A stretch of DNA of 64,000 bases. It comes from Filimonas lacunae (GTDB taxonomy: Bacteria > Bacteroidota > Bacteroidia > Chitinophagales > Chitinophagaceae). The stretch lies in contig NZ_AP017422.1 of assembly GCF_002355595.1 (NCBI RefSeq), forward strand, positions 4,712,001 to 4,776,000, read 5' to 3'. Positions within the stretch are counted from its first letter, which is position 1, and each line of letters starts with the position of its first letter. A program made the translations under genes and the position numbers. The notes beneath the pieces are model-generated. The model was not told where the DNA came from and made no database searches. It worked only from the letters and a program-made list of their open reading frames with translations. This document shows, piece after piece, positions 18,790-26,096 of the stretch.

Positions 18790-19794
18790 ATGAAGCGCAG
18801 AGATTTTTTCAGAAACACAGCCTTAACCGCATTAGGCACCACCTTACTACCGCCTTTGCACGCACGCAGCGAAAGCCTTACTACCTTCCTGGAAAGTGAA
18901 CAGGTATCGCCACGCGCAGCATTAGACAATAACTTTCCGCTCAACTTCCTGGCCATTGGCGACTGGGGGCGTAATGGAGCCGATCATCAGTTACATGTGG
19001 CCAAACAAATGGGCCAATGGGCAACAGCACATCCGAACAATTTCATTATCTCCACCGGTGATAACTTTTATCCAAGTGGCATAGTCAGTGAGCATGATCC
19101 GCTTTGGCATTATTCGTTTGAAAACATTTATACCGATTTTGCTTTGCAGTGGGACTGGTATCCTATCCTGGGCAACCACGATTATAAATCAGATCCGGAT
19201 GCACAGGTACGTTACAGCCAGATAAGCCGCCGCTGGAAAATGCCGGCAAGATATTATTCCAAAGAAATAGCACTGGGTAATAACGGCGATAAAGTATTGC
19301 TGTTGTTTATTGATACCAACCCCATGATACCGGAGTTTTATTCCAATAGCGAATATGGTCCACATGTAGCAGGACAGCAACCAGAGAAACAACTGGTGTG
19401 GATAGAACAAACACTACAATCCGCATCCCCGGCAGTGAAATGGAAAATAGTAGTGGGACATCACCCCATGTATACAGCCGGGCCACGTACCACCAACTAC
19501 GATACACTGGGCATTAGAAAAGTGCTGGAAAATATTTTAGAAAAGCACAAGGTAGATGTGTATTTATCCGGACATGATCATTCGTTACAGCATTTAAAAA
19601 CAAGTGGCTATACCCATCATTTTATTTCCGGTGCGGGATCAGAAGTAACACCTGTAAAAACAGGATTACCCTATAGCAGGTTTCAGGCAGCCGATTATGG
19701 ATTTATGTATTTTTCTGTTAACAATACCGCATTACAGGTTCAAACGGTGAACCATGAGGGTACTGTTATTTACCAGACCATTATAACCAGATAA
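18790..19794 (+). CDS. Tat-exported calcineurin-like metallophosphoesterase
   Basis: Periplasmic phosphatase of the tartrate-resistant/purple acid phosphatase type, 334 aa. The twin-arginine signal is KRRDFFRN plus a short hydrophobic stretch. Metal-binding motifs appear in order: GDWGRNG (~58), GDNFYPSG, GNHDY, GHHPMYTAG and SGHDHSLQH. Export through Tat suits an enzyme that acquires its bimetal centre in the cytoplasm. It follows a SusCD pair and its terminator, suggesting a role in phosphate-ester processing (inference). It is not closely similar to the FN3-containing phosphatase at 53305. Confidence 0.9.
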   Translation: MKRRDFFRNTALTALGTTLLPPLHARSESLTTFLESEQVSPRAALDNNFPLNFLAIGDWGRNGADHQLHVAKQMGQWATAHPNNFIISTGDNFYPSGIVSEHDPLWHYSFENIYTDFALQWDWYPILGNHDYKSDPDAQVRYSQISRRWKMPARYYSKEIALGNNGDKVLLLFIDTNPMIPEFYSNSEYGPHVAGQQPEKQLVWIEQTLQSASPAVKWKIVVGHHPMYTAGPRTTNYDTLGIRKVLENILEKHKVDVYLSGHDHSLQHLKTSGYTHHFISGAGSEVTPVKTGLPYSRFQAADYGFMYFSVNNTALQVQTVNHEGTVIYQTIITR

Positions 19795-19821
19795 CTCCCC
19801 AGGCGCTGTGATAGCAGCATG

Positions 19822-20544
19822 TTATTGCAGCGCCATCCACAAAAACCACAAGGTCCAGGCTACCAGGGCAGCAAACAGGGTATTGATAAAATTCACCAGG
19901 TTATTGCCAATAATATGTTTACGTTCCCATACAGCCCCCACAACCGAATCAGCCAGGTTACCAGCCACACCTGCCAAAGCCACAAACCACGCTCTTTCGG
20001 CTGCGCCACCGGGCAACACAAATAGCAACCCCATGAATAAAGCGCCGGCAATTCCAATAACAGTGCCTTCCCTGCTTACTACTCCATCCAGCCCTTTTAT
20101 ATCCGGCTGCCAGGTAATGATATTATAAAAACGCCGGCCATATACCATGCCCAGTTCAGAAGATAAAGTATCGGCAGTGGCCGAAGCCAGGCTACCCGCC
20201 ATCATAAACTGGTACATTGCCGCATGCTTTGCATCCAGCAATGCCAGCAGGCCGCATAAAGCAGCTACACCGCCATTAGCCAGCACCTGACCGGTGTTAC
20301 GCCTTTCGGCAGGCAACACGCCTTCTACCACCACCAGTTTCTTTTCTTTCTTCCACGAGGTAGCCAGTGTGCCCAGTACAAAAAACACCACCAGCATTAC
20401 TAAACCAGTGTAACCACCGCCGGCAAACACCAGCATGCCCACACATCCGCCGGTAAGGGCTGCCCTTAAGGTCAGCTTTCTTTTTATGACACTCACCACC
20501 ATCCCCAATACCAGCAACACACTTACCGCTATCCAATGTATCAT
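19822..20544 (-). CDS. DUF92 family integral membrane protein
   Basis: Polytopic membrane protein, 240 aa, about six hydrophobic segments. The DUF92 signatures are SLASATADTLSSELG and the C-terminal GNLADSVVGAVWERK. The family includes plant VTE6 (phytyl-phosphate kinase) and TMEM19; the bacterial role is not established, although kinase-like activity on prenyl or lipid phosphates is possible from VTE6 homology. Its ATG overlaps the stop codon of the upstream MgtC-like gene by one base (TAATG), so the two are translationally coupled. Confidence 0.88.
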   Translation of the reverse strand: MIHWIAVSVLLVLGMVVSVIKRKLTLRAALTGGCVGMLVFAGGGYTGLVMLVVFFVLGTLATSWKKEKKLVVVEGVLPAERRNTGQVLANGGVAALCGLLALLDAKHAAMYQFMMAGSLASATADTLSSELGMVYGRRFYNIITWQPDIKGLDGVVSREGTVIGIAGALFMGLLFVLPGGAAERAWFVALAGVAGNLADSVVGAVWERKHIIGNNLVNFINTLFAALVAWTLWFLWMALQ

Positions 20545-21218
20545 TAGTTATTCCAGTTAATTTCCTTCACCCCTTCTGCGCTTTGAAACTCGCTGATAAG
20601 GGTGCTCAGTTCTTCTTTTGAAATATGTTTAAATTTAAAGGAAACCAGGTGCCCTTCTTCTGTATTGGTAATAGTACAATTAGCAATATCCACGTCTTTC
20701 CGTTGCATAATCTCTTTTACAATAGCAGCGGCATACTCCTGTTTCGCAGCTACAATATTAATACCCTTTTGAATAAAGCGTGCCGAAATACGCTTTTCAA
20801 ACGGCTGCAACACCCATAATATAATCAGTGCCAGCACCGTAGTGAGCAGGGCGGCAAAATACATTCCCCCACCGGTGGCCAGCCCAATAGCAGCAACCGT
20901 CCACAAACCCGAGGCCGTGGTGAGCCCACGAATAATACCTTGTTTTAAAAAGAGAATGGTGCCGGCGCCGATAAAGCCAATGCCGCTTATCACCTGGGCA
21001 GCTATACGGGAAGGATCTAACTCCACATGCGGTGTTCCCAATATATCAGCAAAACCGTAAGCGCTTACTATCATGGTTAACGAAGCCCCTACACAAACCA
21101 TCATATGGGTGCGCAGGCCGGCGGCCCAGTCCTTCCGCTCACGTTCCAGCCCAATGGCCCCGCCCAGCATTGCTGCCAGTCCCAGGCGTAATGCTACTTC
21201 CGTCCACACAATCATCAT
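20544..21218 (-). CDS. MgtC/SapB family membrane protein
   Basis: Inner-membrane protein of 224 aa, read from ATG 21218 (a GTG two codons upstream is less likely). The N-terminal MgtC domain has four to five helices with the signature GGAIGLERERKDWAAGLRTH and SGIGFIGAGTI. The C-terminal ~75 residues form an ACT-like soluble domain (AIVKEIMQRKDVDIANCTI). MgtC proteins modulate membrane ATPase activity and are linked to Mg2+-limited growth in pathogens; the role here is unknown. First gene of a two-gene unit with the DUF92 protein. Confidence 0.9.
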   Translation of the reverse strand: MMIVWTEVALRLGLAAMLGGAIGLERERKDWAAGLRTHMMVCVGASLTMIVSAYGFADILGTPHVELDPSRIAAQVISGIGFIGAGTILFLKQGIIRGLTTASGLWTVAAIGLATGGGMYFAALLTTVLALIILWVLQPFEKRISARFIQKGINIVAAKQEYAAAIVKEIMQRKDVDIANCTITNTEEGHLVSFKFKHISKEELSTLISEFQSAEGVKEINWNN

Positions 21219-21274
21219 AGGCACTGCATTTAAGAGTGAACAATAACAGTAAATTTACGCAATACCTGCCAAAC

Positions 21275-21302
21275 AAAAGGCCCTGCAAAACATTGCAGGG
21301 CC
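21275..21302 (-). terminator. Intrinsic terminator of the EEP-lectin gene
   Basis: A perfect 10-bp stem (GGCCCTGCAA and TTGCAGGGCC) around a 4-nt loop. On the minus strand it is followed by TTTTGTTT. It lies about 30 bp downstream of the EEP-lectin stop codon. Confidence 0.85.
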
Positions 21303-21331
21303 GTGTCATAAATGAGGGTGAAACCTTTTGA

Positions 21332-22714
21332 CTATTTCAGGTTGTAAATAACACCCAGCTTATCTACTTCATCACCACCGTTACCAAAGAACCCGGTAAT
21401 TTTATAACCTGTTGGCGCAGTATAGGTTACCACATCTGTAGTTTGTGTTCCGGCAGCAAGCGTGCGCCCGGTGCTGGTGGTAAGCTTCAGATAAAATATG
21501 CGCGTGGTGTTGTTATACTTTCCAGAACAGATAGTAACCGCATTAACAGTTTCGCCGCTTTGTAAAGTAAGCGTTTGTGCAGTGCCACCGGTACCGCCAT
21601 GTGCCAGCACAGTGCCATTAGCTAAAGTTACCTGCACCTGGTCTACACGGCTACCACCCCTGATGGTAAATGAGGTAGCATTGCTGCTGCCAATAAGTGT
21701 TTCCATATCATTAAACGGTGTTCCATGCGGACCACCCCATAAATCGCTCATGCGAAAAGCAGCGGATAACGTGTAATTGAAATTGCAGGTAAGTGGAATA
21801 TGATCGCTCAGCTGTTGGCCTGCTGCGTTTACAAAAGAAGTAACCACGTTGTAATCGGCGGCTGACAACTGAATAAACTTGCTACCCCTGTAATAGATCT
21901 TATCTACTATTTCGCAGTTATTGGTGATAGCAGGAAAATCACACACAATAGCATCACTGCCCAATGCAGGGATGCTGCCGCTTCGTACTAACTCAATCCA
22001 CGGATCGGTCATACCGTTTACATTCAGCAGCAAACGCAGGTTGTTATCGCGTGTATAGCGACCATTAGAATCGCCCATTACAATCACCGCATTCCCTTTA
22101 GAGTTGGCTGCAATAAAATTGCTCAACTGCAAAAGGTTATCTGCACGCGCTGCAATAGATGCATCGTCCGACTCTGCATTGGTGTGCATGTTATATACAT
22201 CAACATACACGCCTTCCGCAATGCGGTACCGGCAATACGTAAACCCTTTAGGCGTAAGGGCATTTTCATTAATACGCGTGTTCCAGGTAACACGGGTAAA
22301 ATCAGTCATCGGAAAATAAGAAAGCGAATTTAAACCATCGCCAATACCAGCTCCGCCACTGGTAGTAGAACGGTAAGGATGTGCATTCCCTTTATCGTAC
22401 AGGTAAGCATGGTAGTTAAAATCTTCCTGAACATGTACTATATCGTAGTTGTTAATAAGACGGCCGATTTGCGATGTGCTGGAATCCCGTGGTGTGCTGG
22501 CGCTGGATAAAATTTGTGGTAACCCGGCTACGTTATAAGTAAGCACATTAAAATTACCATTGGTAGCGTTAATGGTTCGTGCAGCAGATAAACCGGCTGT
22601 AACAGCTGCCGCTTCCTGTTGGGCAGGTTGTTGTTGTTTGCTGCAGCTGGTGAAAGCAAAGGGCATAGCCATGGCTAGTGCCAGCAATCGTGAAATTGTG
22701 GTCATACTTTTCAT
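21332..22714 (-). CDS. Secreted EEP-family phosphodiesterase/nuclease fused to a jacalin-like lectin domain
   Basis: Exported protein of 460 aa. The signal peptide ends FTSCSK, a common Bacteroidota lipoprotein pattern. Residues ~50-320 are an endonuclease/exonuclease/phosphatase domain with LTYNVAGLP, VHVQEDFN (metal Glu), NMHTNAES, VIVMGDSNGRY and a closing LSDHIPL (Asp-His). Residues ~325-460 resemble a jacalin-like beta-prism lectin: LWGGPHGTPFND, RGGSRVDQVQV, HGGTGG and GYKITGFFGNGGDEVDKLGVIY. The EEP fold covers DNases, sphingomyelinases and inositol phosphatases. The lectin suggests targeting to a glycan-bearing substrate or surface. Single-gene unit with its own terminator. Confidence 0.86.
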   Translation of the reverse strand: MKSMTTISRLLALAMAMPFAFTSCSKQQQPAQQEAAAVTAGLSAARTINATNGNFNVLTYNVAGLPQILSSASTPRDSSTSQIGRLINNYDIVHVQEDFNYHAYLYDKGNAHPYRSTTSGGAGIGDGLNSLSYFPMTDFTRVTWNTRINENALTPKGFTYCRYRIAEGVYVDVYNMHTNAESDDASIAARADNLLQLSNFIAANSKGNAVIVMGDSNGRYTRDNNLRLLLNVNGMTDPWIELVRSGSIPALGSDAIVCDFPAITNNCEIVDKIYYRGSKFIQLSAADYNVVTSFVNAAGQQLSDHIPLTCNFNYTLSAAFRMSDLWGGPHGTPFNDMETLIGSSNATSFTIRGGSRVDQVQVTLANGTVLAHGGTGGTAQTLTLQSGETVNAVTICSGKYNNTTRIFYLKLTTSTGRTLAAGTQTTDVVTYTAPTGYKITGFFGNGGDEVDKLGVIYNLK

Positions 22715-22886
22715 TGTGATTATTTAATTAGTAAAAACAAGCGCTGATCATCGTTAAAAGCCGGCCATTTAGCGATACCTGAATAATTCGTTTCAAAAAC
22801 AAAATACCCTTATGGGTAACAATTTGTTAACCGCCTGCCCTGCACCACAAACATGAATTATATTTACCCTGAAAAAACAACCGTTC

Positions 22887-23270
22887 ATGGCAACCGCATT
22901 TTCCTGGAAAGCCCGCTTGAAAAGTTTTGTATACGCCGCACAAGGCATTCGCACTTTCTTTGCCAGCGAACACAATGCCTGGCTACACCTGGCAGCCACC
23001 GTAGCAGCCATTACGCTCGGCTTTTACTATGACATTACCCCTAAAGAATGGATATGTGTTGCCGGATGCATTACCCTGGTAATAGTAGCGGAGATGGTGA
23101 ACACCTGTATTGAAAAAATCATGAACCATTTAAGTCCCGAACACCACGAAAATGTAAAACAGATTAAAGACATTGCTGCCGGCGCAGTGCTGGTAGCAGC
23201 CATCTTCGCGGCCATTACCGGCTGTATCTTATTTATTCCCTACATTCTCCATCACTACCCCTTCAATTAG
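22887..23270 (+). CDS. Diacylglycerol kinase family protein (DgkA/undecaprenol-kinase type)
   Basis: Small three-helix membrane kinase of 127 aa. The family signature is AEMVNTCIEKIMNHLSPEHHENVKQ with KDIAAGAVLVAA; the N-terminal amphipathic segment is followed by NAWLHLAATVAAITLGFYY. Bacterial DgkA proteins phosphorylate diacylglycerol or undecaprenol at the inner membrane; in Gram-positive relatives the substrate is undecaprenol. Which applies here is not determined. It is divergent from the EEP-lectin gene and 78 bp before cysM. Confidence 0.92.
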   Translation: MATAFSWKARLKSFVYAAQGIRTFFASEHNAWLHLAATVAAITLGFYYDITPKEWICVAGCITLVIVAEMVNTCIEKIMNHLSPEHHENVKQIKDIAAGAVLVAAIFAAITGCILFIPYILHHYPFN

Positions 23271-23286
23271 TAGTAATTAAGCCCAA

Positions 23287-23314
23287 TTTTACTGCCCGGC
23301 AAACCCTACCTTTG
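23287..23314 (+). promoter_or_regulatory. Putative Bacteroidota promoter of the cysM-like gene
   Basis: TACCTTTG at 23307-23314 is a perfect TAnnTTTG -7 box, 34 bp before the ATG. A T-run at 23287-23290 lies at about the -33 position. Confidence 0.45.
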
Positions 23315-23348
23315 CTCCATACTTTACTGAGTAAACCGAAATCACACT

Positions 23349-24230
23349 ATGGCTGGCATATTAGACCTTGTTGGAAATACTCCCTTAGTTGAACTGAAGA
23401 ACGTTACTATTAATAAAGATGTCACTATTTATGCCAAGCTGGAAGGCAATAACCCTGGTGGCAGCGTAAAAGACCGTGCAGCCTATGGTATGATTAAAGG
23501 TGCATTAGACCGCGGCGAAATAAAACCTGGCATTAAGCTGATTGAGGCCACCAGTGGCAACACCGGCATAGCGCTTGCCATGATAGCCTCTTTATTCAAT
23601 GTTGAAATTGAACTGGTTATGCCTGCCGATGCTACCCGTGAAAGGGTGCTGACCATGGAAGCTTTTGGGGCCAGAGTAATTTTAACGCCCAAAGAAAGAT
23701 CCATGGAAGGTTCTATTGATTATGCCAATGAGCAGGTGGCAAAAGGCGGCTACCTGATGCTGAACCAGTTTGCCAACCCCGATAATTATGAAATGCACTA
23801 CAAAACCACCGGCCCTGAAATATGGCGCGATACGGAAGGGAAAGTAACGCATTTTGTGTCGGCCATGGGTACCACCGGCACCATCATGGGCGTTTCCAAA
23901 TACCTGAAACAACAAAACCCCGACATACAGATTAACGGCTGCCAGCCTTCCGACGGCTCTTCTATACCTGGCATACGTAAATGGCCTGAAGCCTATTTAC
24001 CTAAAATATTCGATCGTTCCCGCATTGACAATGTCATTGAAGTGGCCGAAGCAGATGCCCGCACTATGACTAAACGTTTAGCCAAAGAAGAAGCTATTTT
24101 CTGTGGCATGAGCAGTGGCGGTGCCGTGCATGCAGCAGTAACATTAGCGCAAACACTGACCTCCGGTGTAATTGTATGTATCATTTGCGACCGTGGCGAT
24201 CGCTATCTTTCTTCCAACCTGTTCGACTAA
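23349..24230 (+). CDS. cysM: Cysteine synthase B (O-acetylserine sulfhydrylase)
   Basis: PLP-dependent beta-replacement enzyme forming cysteine from O-acetylserine (or a related acceptor) and a sulfur donor; 293 aa. K41 in NPGGSVKDR is the Schiff-base lysine. EATSGNTGIALAM is the substrate/PLP loop, and GTTGTIMGVSKYL binds the PLP phosphate. The short length and PEAYLPKIFDRSRID segment match CysM rather than CysK. It is followed by a strong terminator. The cysM symbol is given on overall family resemblance. Confidence 0.93.
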   Translation: MAGILDLVGNTPLVELKNVTINKDVTIYAKLEGNNPGGSVKDRAAYGMIKGALDRGEIKPGIKLIEATSGNTGIALAMIASLFNVEIELVMPADATRERVLTMEAFGARVILTPKERSMEGSIDYANEQVAKGGYLMLNQFANPDNYEMHYKTTGPEIWRDTEGKVTHFVSAMGTTGTIMGVSKYLKQQNPDIQINGCQPSDGSSIPGIRKWPEAYLPKIFDRSRIDNVIEVAEADARTMTKRLAKEEAIFCGMSSGGAVHAAVTLAQTLTSGVIVCIICDRGDRYLSSNLFD

Positions 24231-24258
24231 TCCACTCTCTATAGTTTTTACAACATCC

Positions 24259-24293
24259 ACGTGAGCCGGTAATACTGTGCTCACGTTTTTTTT
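24259..24293 (+). terminator. Intrinsic terminator after cysM
   Basis: Stem ACGTGAGC and GCTCACGT, a 12-nt loop, then a run of eight T. It lies 28 bp downstream of the cysM stop. Confidence 0.88.
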
Positions 24294-24301
24294 ATAAAGA
24301 A

Positions 24302-24333
24302 AACGTGGACGCGGGATAAACCCGGCCCACGTT
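24302..24333. other. Second stem-loop downstream of cysM
   Basis: Arms AACGTGG and CCACGTT enclose an inner CGGG-ataaa-CCCG helix. There is no T-run on the plus strand; on the minus strand the stem is followed by TTTCTTT. It could end transcripts coming from the RND/small-ORF unit, or be a remnant duplicate of the neighbouring ACGTG stem. Confidence 0.4.
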
Positions 24334-24387
24334 CCGTATCTAAAGTCACAGCGTCAAATAGTCAACCGGCTGTTCCTAAAAAGGCTT

Positions 24388-24456
24388 CTATCCCTCTTCC
24401 TGTTCCTCACCCGTCTGTAGCTTATCTCCTTTCTTTCTATCGCTCATTATATCCAT
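24388..24456 (-). CDS. Very small putative ORF (22 aa)
   Basis: Highly charged 22-residue frame (begins MDIMSDRKKGDK) in the purine-rich minus strand after the 47-aa ORF. The only support is same-strand position and composition. It may be chance. Confidence 0.2.
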   Translation of the reverse strand: MDIMSDRKKGDKLQTGEEQEEG

Positions 24457-24486
24457 CTGCACCGCCGTTCTTTTTCACCTATCCCC

Positions 24487-24630
24487 TCAACTGCATTTCC
24501 CCAAATACAAACCCCTCTTCACCGGCTTATCCTTATACTCGCTCCTATCCTCAAACGGATATTCCTTCTTCACAATTATTCCTGTCTGCTGCATCCTTTT
24601 TCGTAGTAACCAATTGACTATTTGGCGCAT
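24487..24630 (-). CDS. Small basic protein (47 aa), unrecognised
   Basis: Short open frame starting ATG 24630, only 12 bp after the stop of the RND outer-membrane lipoprotein gene. The product begins MRQIVNWLLRKRMQQ, continues with a charged segment (EYPFEDRSEYKDK) and ends GLYLGKCS. It is rich in Lys/Arg with balanced acidic residues, and the surrounding minus strand is markedly purine-rich. Same-operon position favours a real gene, but no family is recognised and no function is proposed. Confidence 0.42.
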   Translation of the reverse strand: MRQIVNWLLRKRMQQTGIIVKKEYPFEDRSEYKDKPVKRGLYLGKCS

Positions 24631-24642
24631 GCTGTTTAATAC

Positions 24643-26076
24643 CTAGTTACCACCACCCAACGCACGGTACAAAGCAGCTACTGCGGTAAGACGCTGACGG
24701 GTAATATCCGCCATAGCCAGCTCGGCCTGCAGTTTGTTGGATTGCACATTAATTACTTCCAGGTAGTTAGCCATGCCTGCTTTAAATAACATATCCGCGT
24801 TGGTCATAGCCTTTTGCAGGGTATCTATTTTAGCCTGGGCAATTACCTGTTGTTGTTTCAGCTGCTTTATTTTAATCATAGCATCTGATACTTCACTCAC
24901 CGCAGTAACCACTGCTTGTCTGAATTCTATCACGGCTGTTTCGCGGTTGATTTTAGCGGTGGCCAGCTGGGTTTTTAACTGGCGTTTTTGTAGCAACGGC
25001 TGTGCAAGAGAACCACCTACCAAACCAAATAAAGAGCTGGGTATAGAAAACCAGTTGCTGGCTTTGAATGAGTTTAAGCCACCGGAAGCGGTGATGTTTA
25101 AAGCAGGATACATGCTGGCTTTAGCCACACCCACACGGGCATTAGCAGCCTGCAAAGCCATTTCGGCTGCACGCACATCGGGCCTTACTTTTACCATACG
25201 GGCCGGTAAGCCGGTAGATAAGGTATCACTTACGGCAATAGTGTTCAGGCTGCCGGCGTGTGCTACGCTGCCTGGTAGTTCGCCGGTTAATAAACGCAGC
25301 GCATTTTCCTGTAAGCCTTTCGCCTGCTCTAATTGCGGAATTAATAAAGCTGTAGTTTGCTGCTGCACTTCTGCCTGCTCAATAGCCAGTGTTGTGGCTT
25401 CGCCTGCATCGCGCTGTAAACGGGTGATCTTTAACACCTGGTTAGCCAGCTCCAGGTTTTTACGGGCAATGTTCAATTGATCTTCCAGCATCAGCAGGTT
25501 ATAATAACCTTCTGCTACAGTAACAATTAAACGGGTTTGCACCGCGCGGGAACCTTCATAGGTTTGCAGGTAAGAAGCCAGTGCCGCTTCTTTCTGTCCT
25601 TTCAGTTTGCCCCATATATCCGCTTCCCATCCCAGGTTCAAACCCAGTGTGTAATCTTCTATATAGCTTTTACCTAAGAAATTGCTAAGACTCAATCCAT
25701 TTAAGCTGTTATCAGACGGGCGGCTAATTTGCGCACCAGCCTGTACCGTAGCCGAAGGGCCAAAGGCAGCACGCGCCAGCAACACTTGTTGCTGGGCGGC
25801 TTCTGTTCTTTTATAAGCTGTTTGCAAATCAAAGTTGCCGGCAATAGCCTTGCTAATCAGTTCGCGCAGTGTGGCATCGGCAAAAAAGCTTTGCCAGGGA
25901 ATAGCCGCAATACCAGCGGTATCGTACTGCACACCTGCTGCAGCGCTGCTGTCAAACACAGCGGGCAATGCTACCGGGTTGGTCTGGGTGGCTTTACCAG
26001 ACGAACAAGCCGTCCAGTAAAGACCACCTGCCATAGTTAGCAAGGGTAATATTTTAAAAAATCTTCTGTGTTGCAT
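24643..26076 (-). CDS. RND efflux outer-membrane lipoprotein, NodT/OprM type
   Basis: Outer-membrane channel, 477 aa. The lipoprotein signal has its lipid-attachment Cys at residue 24 (YWTACSS). Two OEP domains follow; typical segments are IPWQSFFADATLRELISKAI near the N-terminus, DVRAAEMALQAANARVGVAKAS in the middle and AGMANYLEVINVQSNKLQAEL near the C-terminus. Third gene of the adaptor-permease-channel operon, 20 bp after the permease. It is distinct from the non-lipidated TolC at 2423. Confidence 0.94.
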   Translation of the reverse strand: MQHRRFFKILPLLTMAGGLYWTACSSGKATQTNPVALPAVFDSSAAAGVQYDTAGIAAIPWQSFFADATLRELISKAIAGNFDLQTAYKRTEAAQQQVLLARAAFGPSATVQAGAQISRPSDNSLNGLSLSNFLGKSYIEDYTLGLNLGWEADIWGKLKGQKEAALASYLQTYEGSRAVQTRLIVTVAEGYYNLLMLEDQLNIARKNLELANQVLKITRLQRDAGEATTLAIEQAEVQQQTTALLIPQLEQAKGLQENALRLLTGELPGSVAHAGSLNTIAVSDTLSTGLPARMVKVRPDVRAAEMALQAANARVGVAKASMYPALNITASGGLNSFKASNWFSIPSSLFGLVGGSLAQPLLQKRQLKTQLATAKINRETAVIEFRQAVVTAVSEVSDAMIKIKQLKQQQVIAQAKIDTLQKAMTNADMLFKAGMANYLEVINVQSNKLQAELAMADITRQRLTAVAALYRALGGGN

Positions 26077-26096
26077 ATCAATATTTTTCTCTCTTA

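Noticed and set aside
19802-19834. Terminator between the convergent phosphatase and DUF92 genes
   Set aside because: GGCGCTG and CAGCGCC arms exist but the loop is 19 nt, there is no T-run, and one arm lies inside the DUF92 coding region.
22805-22818. TACCC-ttat-GGGTA inverted repeat between the EEP-lectin and dgkA-like genes
   Set aside because: Only 5-bp arms; too short to separate from chance without comparison.
24773-25480. 235-aa plus-strand ORF inside the RND outer-membrane gene
   Set aside because: Fully antisense to a well-supported TolC-family gene; Cys/Ala/Ser-rich composition typical of shadow frames.
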